From Setophaga petechia (taxonomy: Eukaryota; Chordata; Aves; Passeriformes; Parulidae): 64,000 bases of DNA. Within the stretch, counting starts at the first letter, position 1; each line of letters begins with the position of its first letter. Where the stretch lies: the NCBI GenBank assembly GCA_024362935.1, contig JANCRA010000004.1:21712121-21776120 (forward strand). Direction: 5' to 3'. Shown in pieces: positions 1-13,000 of this stretch. Under the pieces are notes generated by a model. The model searched no databases. It was not told the origin of the DNA and saw only the letters and a list, made by a program, of their open reading frames with translations. The position numbers and the translations under genes are program-made.

Positions 1-3000
1 TCATCTCTACAAAAATATGCACAAAAGTCCAGACTATGCAGCCATTGAAATGAATGGTTATTTATTTGCTAAACGAGAACCCTATGTTTAATGTTCCTTA
101 GACATAAGGTAGTCTGCAAAAGTCGCATTCCTACAGCTCTATACATCATTTATTTTACATACCCTAACTTCTCACAACAGGCATCAGAAAAATACTTTTG
201 AACCGCATTGCTATTGTAAGTTGCTGAGAATTTTGTTTCCAATTCCATTACTGGAAGATTAAATGTTAACATGTTTACTTGGGGTTTGCTTGTTGTTTTG
301 TCTTTTACATTAAAAACAAATTCATGGACCAATCTGCCATTTAAAATACGTTTATATCAAGAGGAAAAAAGTTCCCAAATACACAATATATATACATAAT
401 CATTACAGACAGACAACAGAAGTTCAAATCTTCAAAGACATATGTTGTAATGTCACTTATTTGGGTATAATGGTCTACCTAGCACTTGTTTGACATGCTT
501 CAGCTAAGACAGAGGTCCTTGATTTGCTTTACAGAAGTATTAAAAACATCACTTTTCAAAATGCAGAAATAAAACTGTCCAAATTATGAAACAGTGGCAT
601 TTCTTACTAATACTACAAAATAGCTTTAAAATTAAAATCTATCTCTAAGATACGAATATTTTTTCATAGGAAGATGATACATCGTGCACCCAAACACTTC
701 TACATTTCTTAAATTTCTGTTGCTGGAACTGCTACTGTAAGTTCCTCTGAGGCATAAAGCCACAAAGGGGGAAGTTGTTACAAGAGATAGAATTTCCTAT
801 TGGCACTATCCCAAACTCATTTGGAATATGGAGGCTACTTACGGACAGTCAAGCTTCCCGCAGCAGCATGAACGTGCAGGTCATTTTCTTGAGATAACAA
901 CACTGGTGACAGTAGCCTCCAGTGCAGCTCTGACATGTTCTCTTAGCTTTTACAAGTGGCATACAACACCTACTACTTGGAAACTGTCAAACTGTCTTTA
1001 TGAAGTATGTGGATGCCACGGCCAGAGGCAAGAACCTCAACAGACCTTCAGAACACCCCCTCGTCTGCCACAGTCAGTAGCAGACAATCATAGAACTTGT
1101 TTTCAACTGAGTGACCCGCTTCCTCAGGTGGCAATTCATTTTCTATAATCTCAAGTTCTGTGACAAGTTAGAATGAATTTTCATGAAGAACAGATAAATA
1201 CTTAGTCCAACAAGCATATTATTAATCTATGTTATAATGAGCCATTTCAACTGAACTGAACATTCATGAAACCTGGATTGTTCTCCCAGTGCACTACACT
1301 TAAAAAAGCAGAGAACAAGGTTCAATTTACAACAGAAATATTTATTTCCCAGGAATAATACTACTTTCCCAGAAAGCCACATTGAGAAGACATTTCTCAT
1401 TTCCAAGAGAATTCCAGCAGAGAAGCTGTAAAAGATACTTTAAGGGTATAACAAAATGTAACAGAAATTAACTGTAACACATGCACTGAATTTTGCTACA
1501 ATATCTTACGAGTAATCCTGATTATGACTTGGAGAAACTTTCCAGCAAAGGCTACAAAAAAACCCTGTGATCTGGGCAGTGCCAATTTTATTTTATCCCT
1601 CTCTTCAAAAATAAAGTGGTTACATACGTAAAATTCAAGCAGCATACATTCTGAGAGCCGGTCACTGTTGACACAGGTCTGATTTCAACTTACAGCTTCA
1701 ATACCACCTGAATCCAGGAGGGTCAGATCCAAAGGTGACTATCTCAATAAATGCAAAGCTGCATATGGAGTCTCAGAGAAACCTAAACACATTTACACAA
1801 AATGACTGCCCTACAGAAAGCATTTTAATGGTAGATACTCTTGCATATTTGTTGATTATTAAGGGAAAAAAGTGACTTGTGATACTTCTGAAAAACCAAA
1901 AACACAAAAGCACCAGAGACTCAACACCTGTTGCCAAGCCTGTTCTTCATGTTTCCTTAATATTTAATCAGGTAACGTCTTCGGAACACTTTAAGGATGA
2001 ATAACAAACTACCACTATCATTGCTGAGAAAACCGTGAATTCATTGAAGTCTGTGTGTTCTGAGCTCATAACAGAATTCTGAACTGAAAAGAAAGATCTG
2101 GATGGTTTTGTCATTCATTTTCTTGTATGTATTGTGCTTCTGACACTGGATGAAGTAACTACATGTGATCCCTATTGCTAATAAAACCAAGCAAAAAACC
2201 GTCTTTTACTGGCCAAGCACCAAAGGTTAGAGTGTTTTCATTTCAACAAAGAGCAGTAATGTAGCAAATGCAAAATGCATCTCCATTCCAATAACTTTAC
2301 AAACATTATACCTAGGAAGAAAAAAGTAGTTATACTCCTGAAAACTTAGTCCTCTATGGCACAAACTATTCACAGAACAACAATAGAGCAAAAAGTAAAG
2401 GAAGACACCTGTGACTTCCAGAAAGAAATCCCATCAGAAATACTAGTAATAAAATTACTTCATAGACTGAGATAAAAAATCATCTATCAGTAAAATCTGT
2501 TCTGTTTGTTCTTACAGGCAAATGAATCTCCTCTGCCCTCCTAGCTATGTAAGAAAAACAACTATGAAACATTTACTGCTTGACCACCAGATTTTAACAC
2601 TTCTTTTCCCAGGTAAGTCAGCATCAAATGTTACACTTCACTGAAAAAAGGCTGAAAATTTGCCTACTTTGAGAACTAGAAACACCTACTCTTGACAAAG
2701 TCGAATTGTGAGATCCAGACAAAAGCAAGACAAGATCTGAGTTATATTTGAGCATACAGAGTTGCAAAGAAGAGGTCCAATCAGATTTACCTGGAGCTGA
2801 ATCCTATGGAGTGCAAGGTCTGTATTCTACATAGTTACCCAACATGATTTAATGTAAAATAAACAGAAAGAAAAAGTAATGCTAAAGCTAGCTCCTAGCT
2901 CTGTCCACCATTAACTGAAACTGACTGAGTAAAAGAGAAAGATGTAAAAGAAAAGAAGATGATAACTTTATTAAGAACTTTATAAAATCCCACTTTCACT

Positions 3001-3976
3001 TTTGGGGATTTATCTTACAAAGCTTTTTCCCCATCCCCTTTCCACCCAGGCTCAGCCTAATTTTTAGGATCAAATTACAGTTCATAAGCAGTGTTGTTTT
3101 GGCGGCAAAGATTGCTTAATATTGGAACAACTAATTGAAAACTAAAAGATTCTACTTCATTTCTTGAAGCTTTGCTACCTAATTTGTTTTCAATATTTTA
3201 GTATGCAAGCAGAAATATATGAGTAATATTAGCTGGATTGTAACCAAAACTTGTTCAACCACAGAAGCATCTTATTTTTTGTAAAACACATCACAGACAT
3301 ACATTATAAGAAATCTCTCAGGACATACAAGGTAAGAACTATTCAAGAGACTTTTTTTTTTTTAGCAGCATTTGATATTAAAAAAAAGTTTTGATTTAGT
3401 GCAAAAGTAGATGAAAATTTCTTCTACATTTCAAATACTTCTGTATACGTGACTTTCATGAAAAGAGACTGAAAATTACAAACATATACTATATAAAGAC
3501 GCTTTTGGTATTGATATTTTTTTCAGATCACTTAGGTTTTATTACTAATCAATATGCCAGTATGCAAATTTCAATCAAAAATAAGAGTACCATGTCATAA
3601 CAGAATCATGTCATTGTTTAGTGATCTAAGCATTCTTATTCTTGAAATAATATTTTAAAATAATATCCAGCAACATGTAACTCTCTTCAGATCAAGGTAG
3701 AAAGCTCACACCTTCAATTCACCCAAAGGTTCCAATTTGTTTATGCCATTGTTTTTAACACACCACAGTACAATCTAAAGGGAGGGAATAATTATAATAT
3801 CATAATAATGGAAGTCAGATAACAAATAGCTAATAGTTCTCTCAAAGTTAACTAAATCACTGAAAACTCTGCTCATACTGGAAAAAATACTGGGAAAATA
3901 ACTTGTTCACATTCTGTTTAAAAGAACTATCTCCATGTGCAATAAGGCTGTTAAACATATTTTAAGTTCCTCTTAC
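1..3976 (-). other. PRUNE2: PRUNE2 intron 6, 5' part
   Basis: No exon resembling the next PRUNE2 block (the region after VNMNLE in the human protein) could be recognised on the minus strand, so exon 7 probably lies left of the window. The sequence is AT-rich with no clear repeat. In human the prostate transcript PCA3 lies antisense within PRUNE2 intron 6; nothing here can be identified as its equivalent. Confidence 0.75.
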
Positions 3977-4071
3977 CTCCAGTGTCATGTACACAGTGCT
4001 AATCCCTACTTTGATTTCTCCATCTGAAATCTCCTTGAGATCCTTGAGCATAACCTCCTCAATGCTCGCAC
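3977..4071 (-). CDS. PRUNE2: PRUNE2 coding exon 6 (start of DHHA2 region)
   Basis: The exon is 95 nt, residues 221 (completed) to 252, between acceptor TGAAACAG and donor GTAAGAGG, ending in phase 0. It reads ASIEEVMLKDLKEISDGEIK and then VGISTVYMTLE, matching the start of the DHHA2 region in human PRUNE2 (MLKDLKELSDGEIKVAIS). It was too short to appear as a long ORF and was found by searching for the expected continuation after exon 5. Confidence 0.93.
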
Positions 4072-7000
4072 CTGTTTCAGAAAATAAACAAATTTCCACA
4101 TATACAATTATCTACACCTCACAGATGCATGAGCAAAAATTAAAAACATAGCTTAGACCTTAATCCTGAACCTTCTTTCTGTATTTCAGGATGTCATATG
4201 AGAAAATTAAAGATAAAATTAATATTTCAATGCTTAATGTTTCTAGAGGGATTTTTTTAAGAAAGGATGAGATTTAATGAAGGATACACACAACAAGTAT
4301 GAAGAATTAAGTCTACTGCAACACCCGTGTTCTTGTGTGAACGTTGAAGTTTTTAAGTGAACCTAATTCCAGCTGATGATAATGTATAGCTAGGCAATTT
4401 CTATGGCTTAATATGAAATCACAAATATAAAATTACTTCTGAAATAATTAATATATTGAAAAGCACTTGTGGACTACTATGGTGTTTATGAAATATTCAA
4501 AAGCAAGAAACTTAAGATATTCTGTAAACACAGACATTCAACCTTTCTGACCTTCTTCATGAAGTGATAACACCAATGGGTTTTTCTGATTTCCTTCAAA
4601 TCATTCATGAACTAAGTATATGTTTATGTACCACAGAAATATTATCATCAGAAACAATGGTGTAAAACAGGAATTGCAACCAGACATATTGGTATGTTTA
4701 AGCCCAATGTATTGAAAACCCAAGTGACTAAGTTTCCTTCATTGGATGTGTTTGCCTAAAATGCTGCAAAGATTCTCAAAACAAATACATATTATGTAGA
4801 GGAGCAGAACTACATCACATTATTGCAACACAGACACAACAGCCAAATGCCTGTGTAAAGAATGCTGCAAGCCACCTATCTCAGTGCAGGGCAACAACTA
4901 AAACATCTACCAACCTTCAAGGCATAGCAGTTTAACATCCACCACGTTTGTACAAATTATTTTCAAGAGGGAAACAAATACCAATTTGAGTCAAAGAAAT
5001 GAATCCTTTCATTACTGTTCCTATATAGAGTCCAGCTACTGCAGTCAAATGACAAGATGAACATTCACACATCTGTCATTTAAAAAATTTTTATATAACC
5101 TATAATCTTTCTGGGGGGCTGCACCTATTTTGCCTTAAATTAATTCAAGCCAATAAATCATGATTTCTGCCAGACACTGAGAAATATTTTGGCTGCATTG
5201 TCCTAATATTGCCTCAAATAATGACTATATTAGGTATAATACTTAGTAGAGGTTACATCCTTCAAGGAGCTCCTGAAACTCAGCAGCATCCTACTAAAAG
5301 AAATGCCACATGGAATATATGTATATGAATATACAGTAAATATGTGCCTTGTAATACACAGAAAAAGGAGTTATAAGCCCAAAAAAAAAAAAAGAAGAGT
5401 GCATGACAGTGCCCTCCCCGTGCCTCATGTGACATACATAAATTACTGGCAATCAGTACCATGCAGACTACACCCACTACATATACTTGTATGTGTATAT
5501 ACATATCAAGTTTTACATTTGCTATGACAGAAAACATAATGACAAACAGTACTAAACCGTTTTCCCTGGCAACTGGCAGAACTAAGAACTGACTTCCATA
5601 AAAGCCACTTTCACCGCCACTGCCACTTTCCAATCTAGACTGCATACAGTTCATTCCTGAACTCTACTGATTACTTGAGCAGAGGAACTTAAGAGAATTC
5701 ATGTGAAACTTGATACACTTGAACTAAATTACCCTGTAATCTCACTGGAAGAACAGGCAAAGGAAGCAGCACCTCAAATTCTGCCCTTATCTACCAGACA
5801 GGGCAGCTGTCTCAGGTTGATGGTCTGAATTTTAACGATTACTTTCTGCATATGAGCAGACAGAGAACAAATAAAGAGCCTGAGTCTGCATGGACCCTAT
5901 GCTTACCTGATACATCCAACAGAAAATACCCCTAGGAATTTAATACTCACTCTTTGGTAAAAACTTGGCAGCCAATGCCAGTAAAAATTGTAAGAGTTAT
6001 TGCAACCATTTTCTTCACGTTTTCACAGCATCTCTTCAAAAGCCTGCTACTAAATTTTGGTTTCAAACTTTGCCACTTTAGATCACTGAATATTTCTACT
6101 CAGTATTTCAACCAGAAGAAAGGAAAAGAATTGCAACTTTCCTGCTGCTTCCTTAATCTGAGTCTGATGTCAAATTGACTTCCTATGTACACAGTCCTTA
6201 GTAAATCTGGGTCATAACACAAAATCTACTTCTACACAACATGGGCAATTGCAATACAATTTCTTCCCATGGGCTGACACATTTTTTATGACCATGTGAA
6301 TTAACATAAACTCTTGATGAACATACACTTGTAAAAGCAGTATGTAAAATAAATTGTTAACTTTATCTGTAAAAACAATACAAGATTATTTATGAGCTAA
6401 GTAGTTCCTCAAAAGAAATCACAATTCCATGATTTAGAATGTAAGTAGCTTAACTTAAAATTAATATATAACATTTAACTGTCAATGAAGATAGCATGCT
6501 GCACCTATTTTCACCACACACAATAAAACAGTATTCTGATACAATTACACAAATAAATTCATTACAGGTGTGAAAAATGGAAGGAAGTTGCACTACCTTG
6601 GGTGTTAAACTGAGTCTCCTGGAGAGCAGAGATAATTTCCTCTCGTGAGGGAAGATCTGGAAACCTTTCCTCCAAAACTGACAGTACTTTCTCCTGGTGC
6701 TCTGTCATTCTGTCAGCTTCCAAAGACATGCACTTGAAGAGAATACTCCCTGAAACATTGATAGACAAAAAATGAATGTCTCCTGTAGACATCAAAGAGG
6801 TACAACAGAAACCAGAAGTTCTACTGTATTGCTTCTTGGAAGTTCCTTCTTGGCAGCTGTTTCCATTGAAAGTTTCACATGGAAACATCTTCCTAACATG
6901 AAACCCTAAATCAGAACTGGCTGCCTCTTCAGTGCCTCTGCTACAGGCAACTGGCTGGTGCCAGTGTAGCCACGGTGTGTTGCATGCTTGTACACGAACA

Positions 7001-10000
7001 CGGCTGTGTGGCACAGCCAGCAGCAGCCAAAGGCACACCAGCCTGTATCCTCCTCTCTCCAGGCATTAGACCAAGAGCTGCTGTGTTTTTAAACATAAAT
7101 CCACATTGTCAACCATCCTTCTACAGATGTCACTGAACTCCTACAATGGAGTTCATAAGGAGGACAAAATGAAGAAACACTTTACTGGGAGGATGGTGAG
7201 TCACCAGAACAGGCTGCCCAGAGAATATAGGGATGCCCCATCCCTAGAAGTGTCCAAGGCCAGGCGGGACCAGGCTGCTCAGAGCATACCTAGAGAAAGG
7301 CATCCCCATTCATGGCAGTGGTGTTTAAACTGAATGATCTTAAAGTCATTTGTCATTGTGATGTAATTAACTCGGGATAATTCTTGTCAACAGACACATC
7401 AAAAGAACACCAATTCAGATGATCGAAATTTTAAAATTTAAGAGAAATATCATCCAGTAAAAAACTTCAGAGTGATTGGAAGTGCCTTACAATACAGAAG
7501 TGAGTCGTGTATTTTCAGACAACTGTGTGCTGCACACAAAACTAAGTCACCCCTTTCCTTCCCTGGAGACTGGGATTCCATTTATCAAAATACTTAAAGA
7601 CAGTGTTTGCTTCCAATCACTCACAGTAAATTCAGGATAATAAAATCTTATAGTTCAGCCTTGAAATAATTTACTACTTTACTGTGCACAAGAATTTCAA
7701 ACAAGTGCATGATTTCATTGCATCATGCTGGGTCAATGAGCAACAAGTACAGTAAGTGTGTGAGACAGTTACTGCAAAACAAAGTGTGTAGGCTTCAGCA
7801 CAGAGCAAAAAAGTGTAAATGAAAAACCTTGACACTGCCACCCTCAATCTCACCAGATGAGCTAGGATCCAAACATCTACTATATATTCATTTTCCTTTT
7901 CTCCTACAGTATCATATGAAATAACAAGTAGCCCTTCTTCAAAATTCACAAATGACTTGCAACAAAAAATAATTGTGCCATGCTAGGTAAACACACCCTT
8001 ATTAAAAAATCCTGTGTGGATTAAACAATAAATAATGCTTAACAAGCCAAAAGCTGCTCCCCATACTAATCTCTGGAGTTAAATACAAATACATGAAGTT
8101 CCATTTTGTGTCTCTAACAGATATTGTAATTGTCAATATTCTTTTAATTCACAACAGCTCTTTATGTCAGTCTTTCAATCACCTTAAGACAATGCTCCTG
8201 CACTGTTAGATAGTATTAAAAAACAAATACAGACTGCATGAAAATCACGTATACTGATCCCGATTGATATTTCTAAATCTAGGTACACAACATAACAAGC
8301 AGATTTCAGACTTCTACAGGTAAATAACTGATATATAAAGTATCCAGATATCTATACCCATTATCACGGCCTGGTTTTCAGTCCCTCTAACAGGAAAAAA
8401 GTTTCTCAACCAGCAGCATCCACAATAATTACCACAATAATTCATCTAAAACTATCCTTTTGTTGTTCAACTCCATAGCAGATAATAGGGCTTGTGCTAT
8501 ATATATACGCTTGAGATACATTCCAAAGTTGCCACTCTTCTAGGAAAGAGTGGTGACCAGAATGACTGAGACACCCCACAACATGTTTTCAGTCAGCACA
8601 GAGCTGCAGCTGGATAAATGGCAGCTCAGAAACCAGGCTGTATAAAGTATTTTAGCAACAGCAATTTTCTGGTTTTTTTCCTTCCTCAGAAACAGTGAGG
8701 GAAATTGCTCATGCACACACAAAGGAAATGGAGAGTCCAGAAATAGTGCTGTATCTACAACATGTGCTCAAAATTCATCAAGTACTGGAGCAAGGCTGCA
8801 GAATATCCTGTAAAGCCCCCCAGTAGTATAAGACTGACTTAGGCAGTCTGTCCATCTGCACAGAACCTCCTCAGATATACAATGTATGAAACTTTTACCA
8901 CAGCTGAGTGTGCTTCGGGGAATGAGTATTTGGGTAAGACCAATACAAACACAGAGGAAAATGCAGAAGAACAAGAGGTGTGAGTTGTATATCCACCTAA
9001 GCTCACTAGTTTGGAAGTCAACGTGATGTAACATTCATTCACAATAGGCAGATGCCTTAGAAAGGTTTCTAAAAGGCTCTAGTTTTGCCACTGGTCACAC
9101 CAAAATTGTGCTTGCAACTGACAACTTTTCTACTAGGATGAAAGCCAGAAAAGGATCATTCTCAAAGTAGTAGGGTGTCAGCAAGCCCCAAGATCAACAT
9201 TTACTTGTCCTTTAATGCTATGATCAGTCTTCAATACTCTCCTCATCAACAGGGGAGAATGGCACACCTCTTCTCCCCCAGGGAGCCTCAGCATTCCTGT
9301 GAGGGTTAGGATTCCAGGTAGTTTAGTAAAAGAGGTCACTTAAGTTACTTTTGCTTGACCAGAGGTCGTAGTCCATTTAGTCATGTGCTATCTTATAAAT
9401 ACCTGCTGTAAAAGCAATACACAGTCTCAGAAATCTCCTGCAGATTTTACTGAGTGTTGGTGCAACTCTCCTAGGGTTTCTGAAAGCATAATGGTGGCTG
9501 CTGTCTGCTTACAAGCAGAGGAAAAAAAATATAATAGGCAATACAAGATTCAATATTATTTCTTGTGTACATCACACTTCACTACATTTTTTTTTCTGAA
9601 GAGGTCACTAGAAAATAGGCTAAGGCTTTTAAAAATGTGCATTTTATTATTTTTTGCAAAGCAGTTTGGAAGCGAAGCATTAGTTTTGCCAAAAGCAATT
9701 GCTGTGCATTAATATTAAACATGATCTAATGAAGGCAGAAGTCGTTTTGGGAAAACATTAGGAACAGCACAAGCATCTCCTGAATTATAAGTTTATGGCT
9801 GAGAGAAACAGTACAATGAAAATATAGGCATTTCTCCTGTCAAGGTTTTGTCCCATAACCTGTAAAAATAAAGGACAGGAAAATGGGGAAAACCAAGAGT
9901 CCCATATGGAAAGTACACTTCAACACTCCTCACACACTACCACCCCCTCCCCGCCCTGCAAAAAAAAACAAACCTGCATATCAAAATTGTAAATATATCC

Positions 10001-13000
10001 AATTAAGCAATCTTTACTGTAATTAACAGGAAATGCAATGAAACTGGAATAAAATGTCACTGGCAAAAAGAGAGGAAAAGCACTGCCTCCAAAAAAACCT
10101 GCTTCCATATATTAAAAAGAAGTCCCAATCCAAGTAAATGCCAAAATGATCCTTTCTTCTGGGTGTATATATTAAGGATGCATCAGTGCAGGAGCATGTG
10201 AACCACCTGATCAATGTACAAGACAGAACAAAAAAAAAATACTGGCATAATTCCCAAAGTCCTTAAAAGGGCATTTCTTAACATTTGTCTGGGTGGCTAG
10301 AATAGCAAACTAATCTTCTCTACTGAAAGTCAGACTGCCCCAACAGGGCTTGAAAAGACCTCAACTATGCAGCTCATCACTAGCAAAAGATTCACATCAA
10401 AAAAACTGCTGACACTCTTGCTGGAAATCTGTCTATATTTACATGTTGTGCTTTGCACCTTGTGGCATCCTTCAAGGCCTTATACAAATAAACATAAGGA
10501 GGCATTTTTGAGAGTGCATTGACCCAAGATACCTGACAGTGAGTGCTTAGAATAAAATCCTTGCCAGCTGGCTGCAACAGAGAATGTAATGATTCAGCAG
10601 TTTAATAGATCTTGAGTTTGGCAACAGTCCCCTCATAAACATCTCTTGGGAAATAGAATAATACAGGCCCAGGACTCTGGCAGGTTCTGTAATTGTTTGC
10701 TTCTGGCACAAATCCACAGACAGCACAACTCTAACTTAAGGCAAATATGGCTGTACAACACTGATTGTCCAAGTAGGCTCTACTAAAAAGCCCAAGGGTA
10801 GAATTAGCTTGTATAATGTCTGATAAGGAGATAAAGATACCAGAAAAGCATTCACCTAAAAAAAATTATCTTTAAATACAAAAATGCCTAAATCAGTAAT
10901 GCTCAGTTTCACAGGAAATGTCTTTTCTCTTGACTTGTTTTTTTTAAAACATAGACAAGCATGTAAAATTTGCTCAAAGGTGACATTTATATACAGAAAC
11001 ATCTGCATTTTTATTGGAATTTAAAAACTGCTAACAGACTTTAAAAACAGTTTCAAAACCAGTCAACAAATATAGCTGTCTTGGTCACCACATGATAATT
11101 ATTAAAACATGAGATTTTCTTTTGTCTTAAAAGTCTCCTAGCAAAATACTCACTGGAAAGTCAGAAAATTAAAGAAGGCCTCCCAGCTCAGAGACTCAGA
11201 CAACAGTAGTTTTATGAAAATAAAATCCTAATTCTTAGCACTCTAACTTTTAATTTGGCCTTCTGTTCTGAACTTCACCTGAAGTTTAGACAAATTAACC
11301 ATATACACATTTACACTGGAAGTAACATAGCAAAATGTGAAAAACTCAATAGAACCTTTTTGTTGCAACCTCTGTACCAGTCCCTGAGCTGCTGAGAAAA
11401 GTAGAAAAGCACCAAGTCTCAAGTGCAGCTGTGTTTTGTTCCCTAGGCTTTGCCAGTCACTTCATACCATGCAAAAGAAGGTATGCAGGGATTTTTTATC
11501 CACTAAGTTCCTCAAATTTGCTCTACCAAATGTAACAATGAAAATGTAATTCTCGTTGATTAAAAAAAATTAGAATTAGCTACTATATTTCCCAAAACTG
11601 TAAGTGCTGTCTCTAATGCAAACACTAATAAATGCACTTAATTTTATTCTGGATACATACTAGAGGCACGAAACATGCTGACACAGCCACAAACAGTACT
11701 CGAGCCTGTTCTTGAACATTATTCAGACCTCTCCCTCTGACTCTGCACTAACAAACAAGTATCCTGATATTCCCTAAAAACCCTTTTTTTTGTTCTGCCT
11801 CCAAAACCAATTATTATGCTTGGTCATTTGCTTAGATTCCTGGAGAGTTACTGAATAGAAATTTGGAGCTTACAAAAACGTTTCATGGCAAGTCAACTAA
11901 AACTTGTTAGCATGGAAAGATACTGTAAGGGTAGGCTAAAGGCTGTGCTACTGTTAATGCTTATTCTGTGGAATATTTCAAAAAATTAATCTTTTTGATT
12001 TCTTATAAAATGTTTATTAGTTATCATAGCTATGAGTACAATGATTTGCCAAGATTCTCATTGCTTCTGAAGTCTAAATGTAGACAAGTTTTTATAATCC
12101 TCCTTAAACATGCCCACATTAATTTCTTAAAGGGACATTTAGCAGTTTCACATCATTAAAACTTAAAACCTATCTAATTTGTTGAAAATTATTAAAACAC
12201 AGTAAGTAACTTAAAAGTTACTTTTAAGTTACTGACTGGTCTTTTCAACATCTGTTTCATTTCCAGCTGGAAAGTTCTATGCAGCAAATAAACCAAGAAA
12301 ATTAATATAAATTATGAACCTCCAAGACAGAGAAAAAAATACTTCTGCTTGTTGAAGCCCATCCCCACTTTGTACTCTGCTGGGCATACAGTACAAAAGA
12401 AAAGGAGAACACAATGCAGATTTGGTAACACTGTTTTTAAACAGCAGAAGTTTTGCATCATGCCATTAAAATATCATTCCATAAAAAAAAGTACAACCAT
12501 TGGGAGGGAGAAGCTTTAACTTGTAAATATTAGATTCCAATCCATATTGCTGTCCACAATGCCCCTGGAATCAACGAACTGCACAGCTTTTCCAGCTACC
12601 CAGCTGGCATGTCGACAGCTTCATTTAATATTCTTGTCTAGTGATACAGCAAAGACCTTTCATGCCTATTTTTAAATGCACATTTTTAATATTCAATATA
12701 ATGTTACTCTTTAACAAACTCTTTACTCCCTGCTTCTTTTATGAAGCTTCCTGTGGTCTTTAAAGGGATTGTTAACCAAAGAATGGATCACACTCTTTCT
12801 GCATGAGCAAATTCAGAAACACTCCATTAAACCTTTCAGTATTTAATATAAAGAGTAATCTCTCACCTCTGAGGAGATAAGCCAGTTGCTGAGTGATTAA
12901 CTCTGGTGCCTTCTGAAGAATCTCTTTTACGACTAAAGAGGAAGAACATGCTTGTAACTCCAGGGTCTTGTCACATTGCTCATCTGGATTGATGACTTTG

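Larger units (their letters stand above)
6750..12866 (-). other. PRUNE2: PRUNE2 intron 4
   Basis: This is 6,117 bp of intron. It holds a CR1 fragment at about 7165-7350 and a 29-bp palindrome at 12205-12233, both listed separately. The rest is AT-rich and unrecognised; open frames here are short and show no family resemblance. Confidence 0.8.

Noticed and set aside
828..1148. 106-codon plus-strand frame
   Set aside because: No recognisable domain, no promoter context and within an intron on the opposite strand. Probably chance.
5280..5654. 124-codon minus-strand frame
   Set aside because: It contains a phenylalanine run from the A tract and no domain. It is inside intron 5 without fitting splice sites.
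6750..7038. Upstream extension of the exon 5 frame
   Set aside because: A good acceptor (TTTCAG) precedes the conserved part exactly at the phase needed. The extension has no resemblance to PRUNE2.
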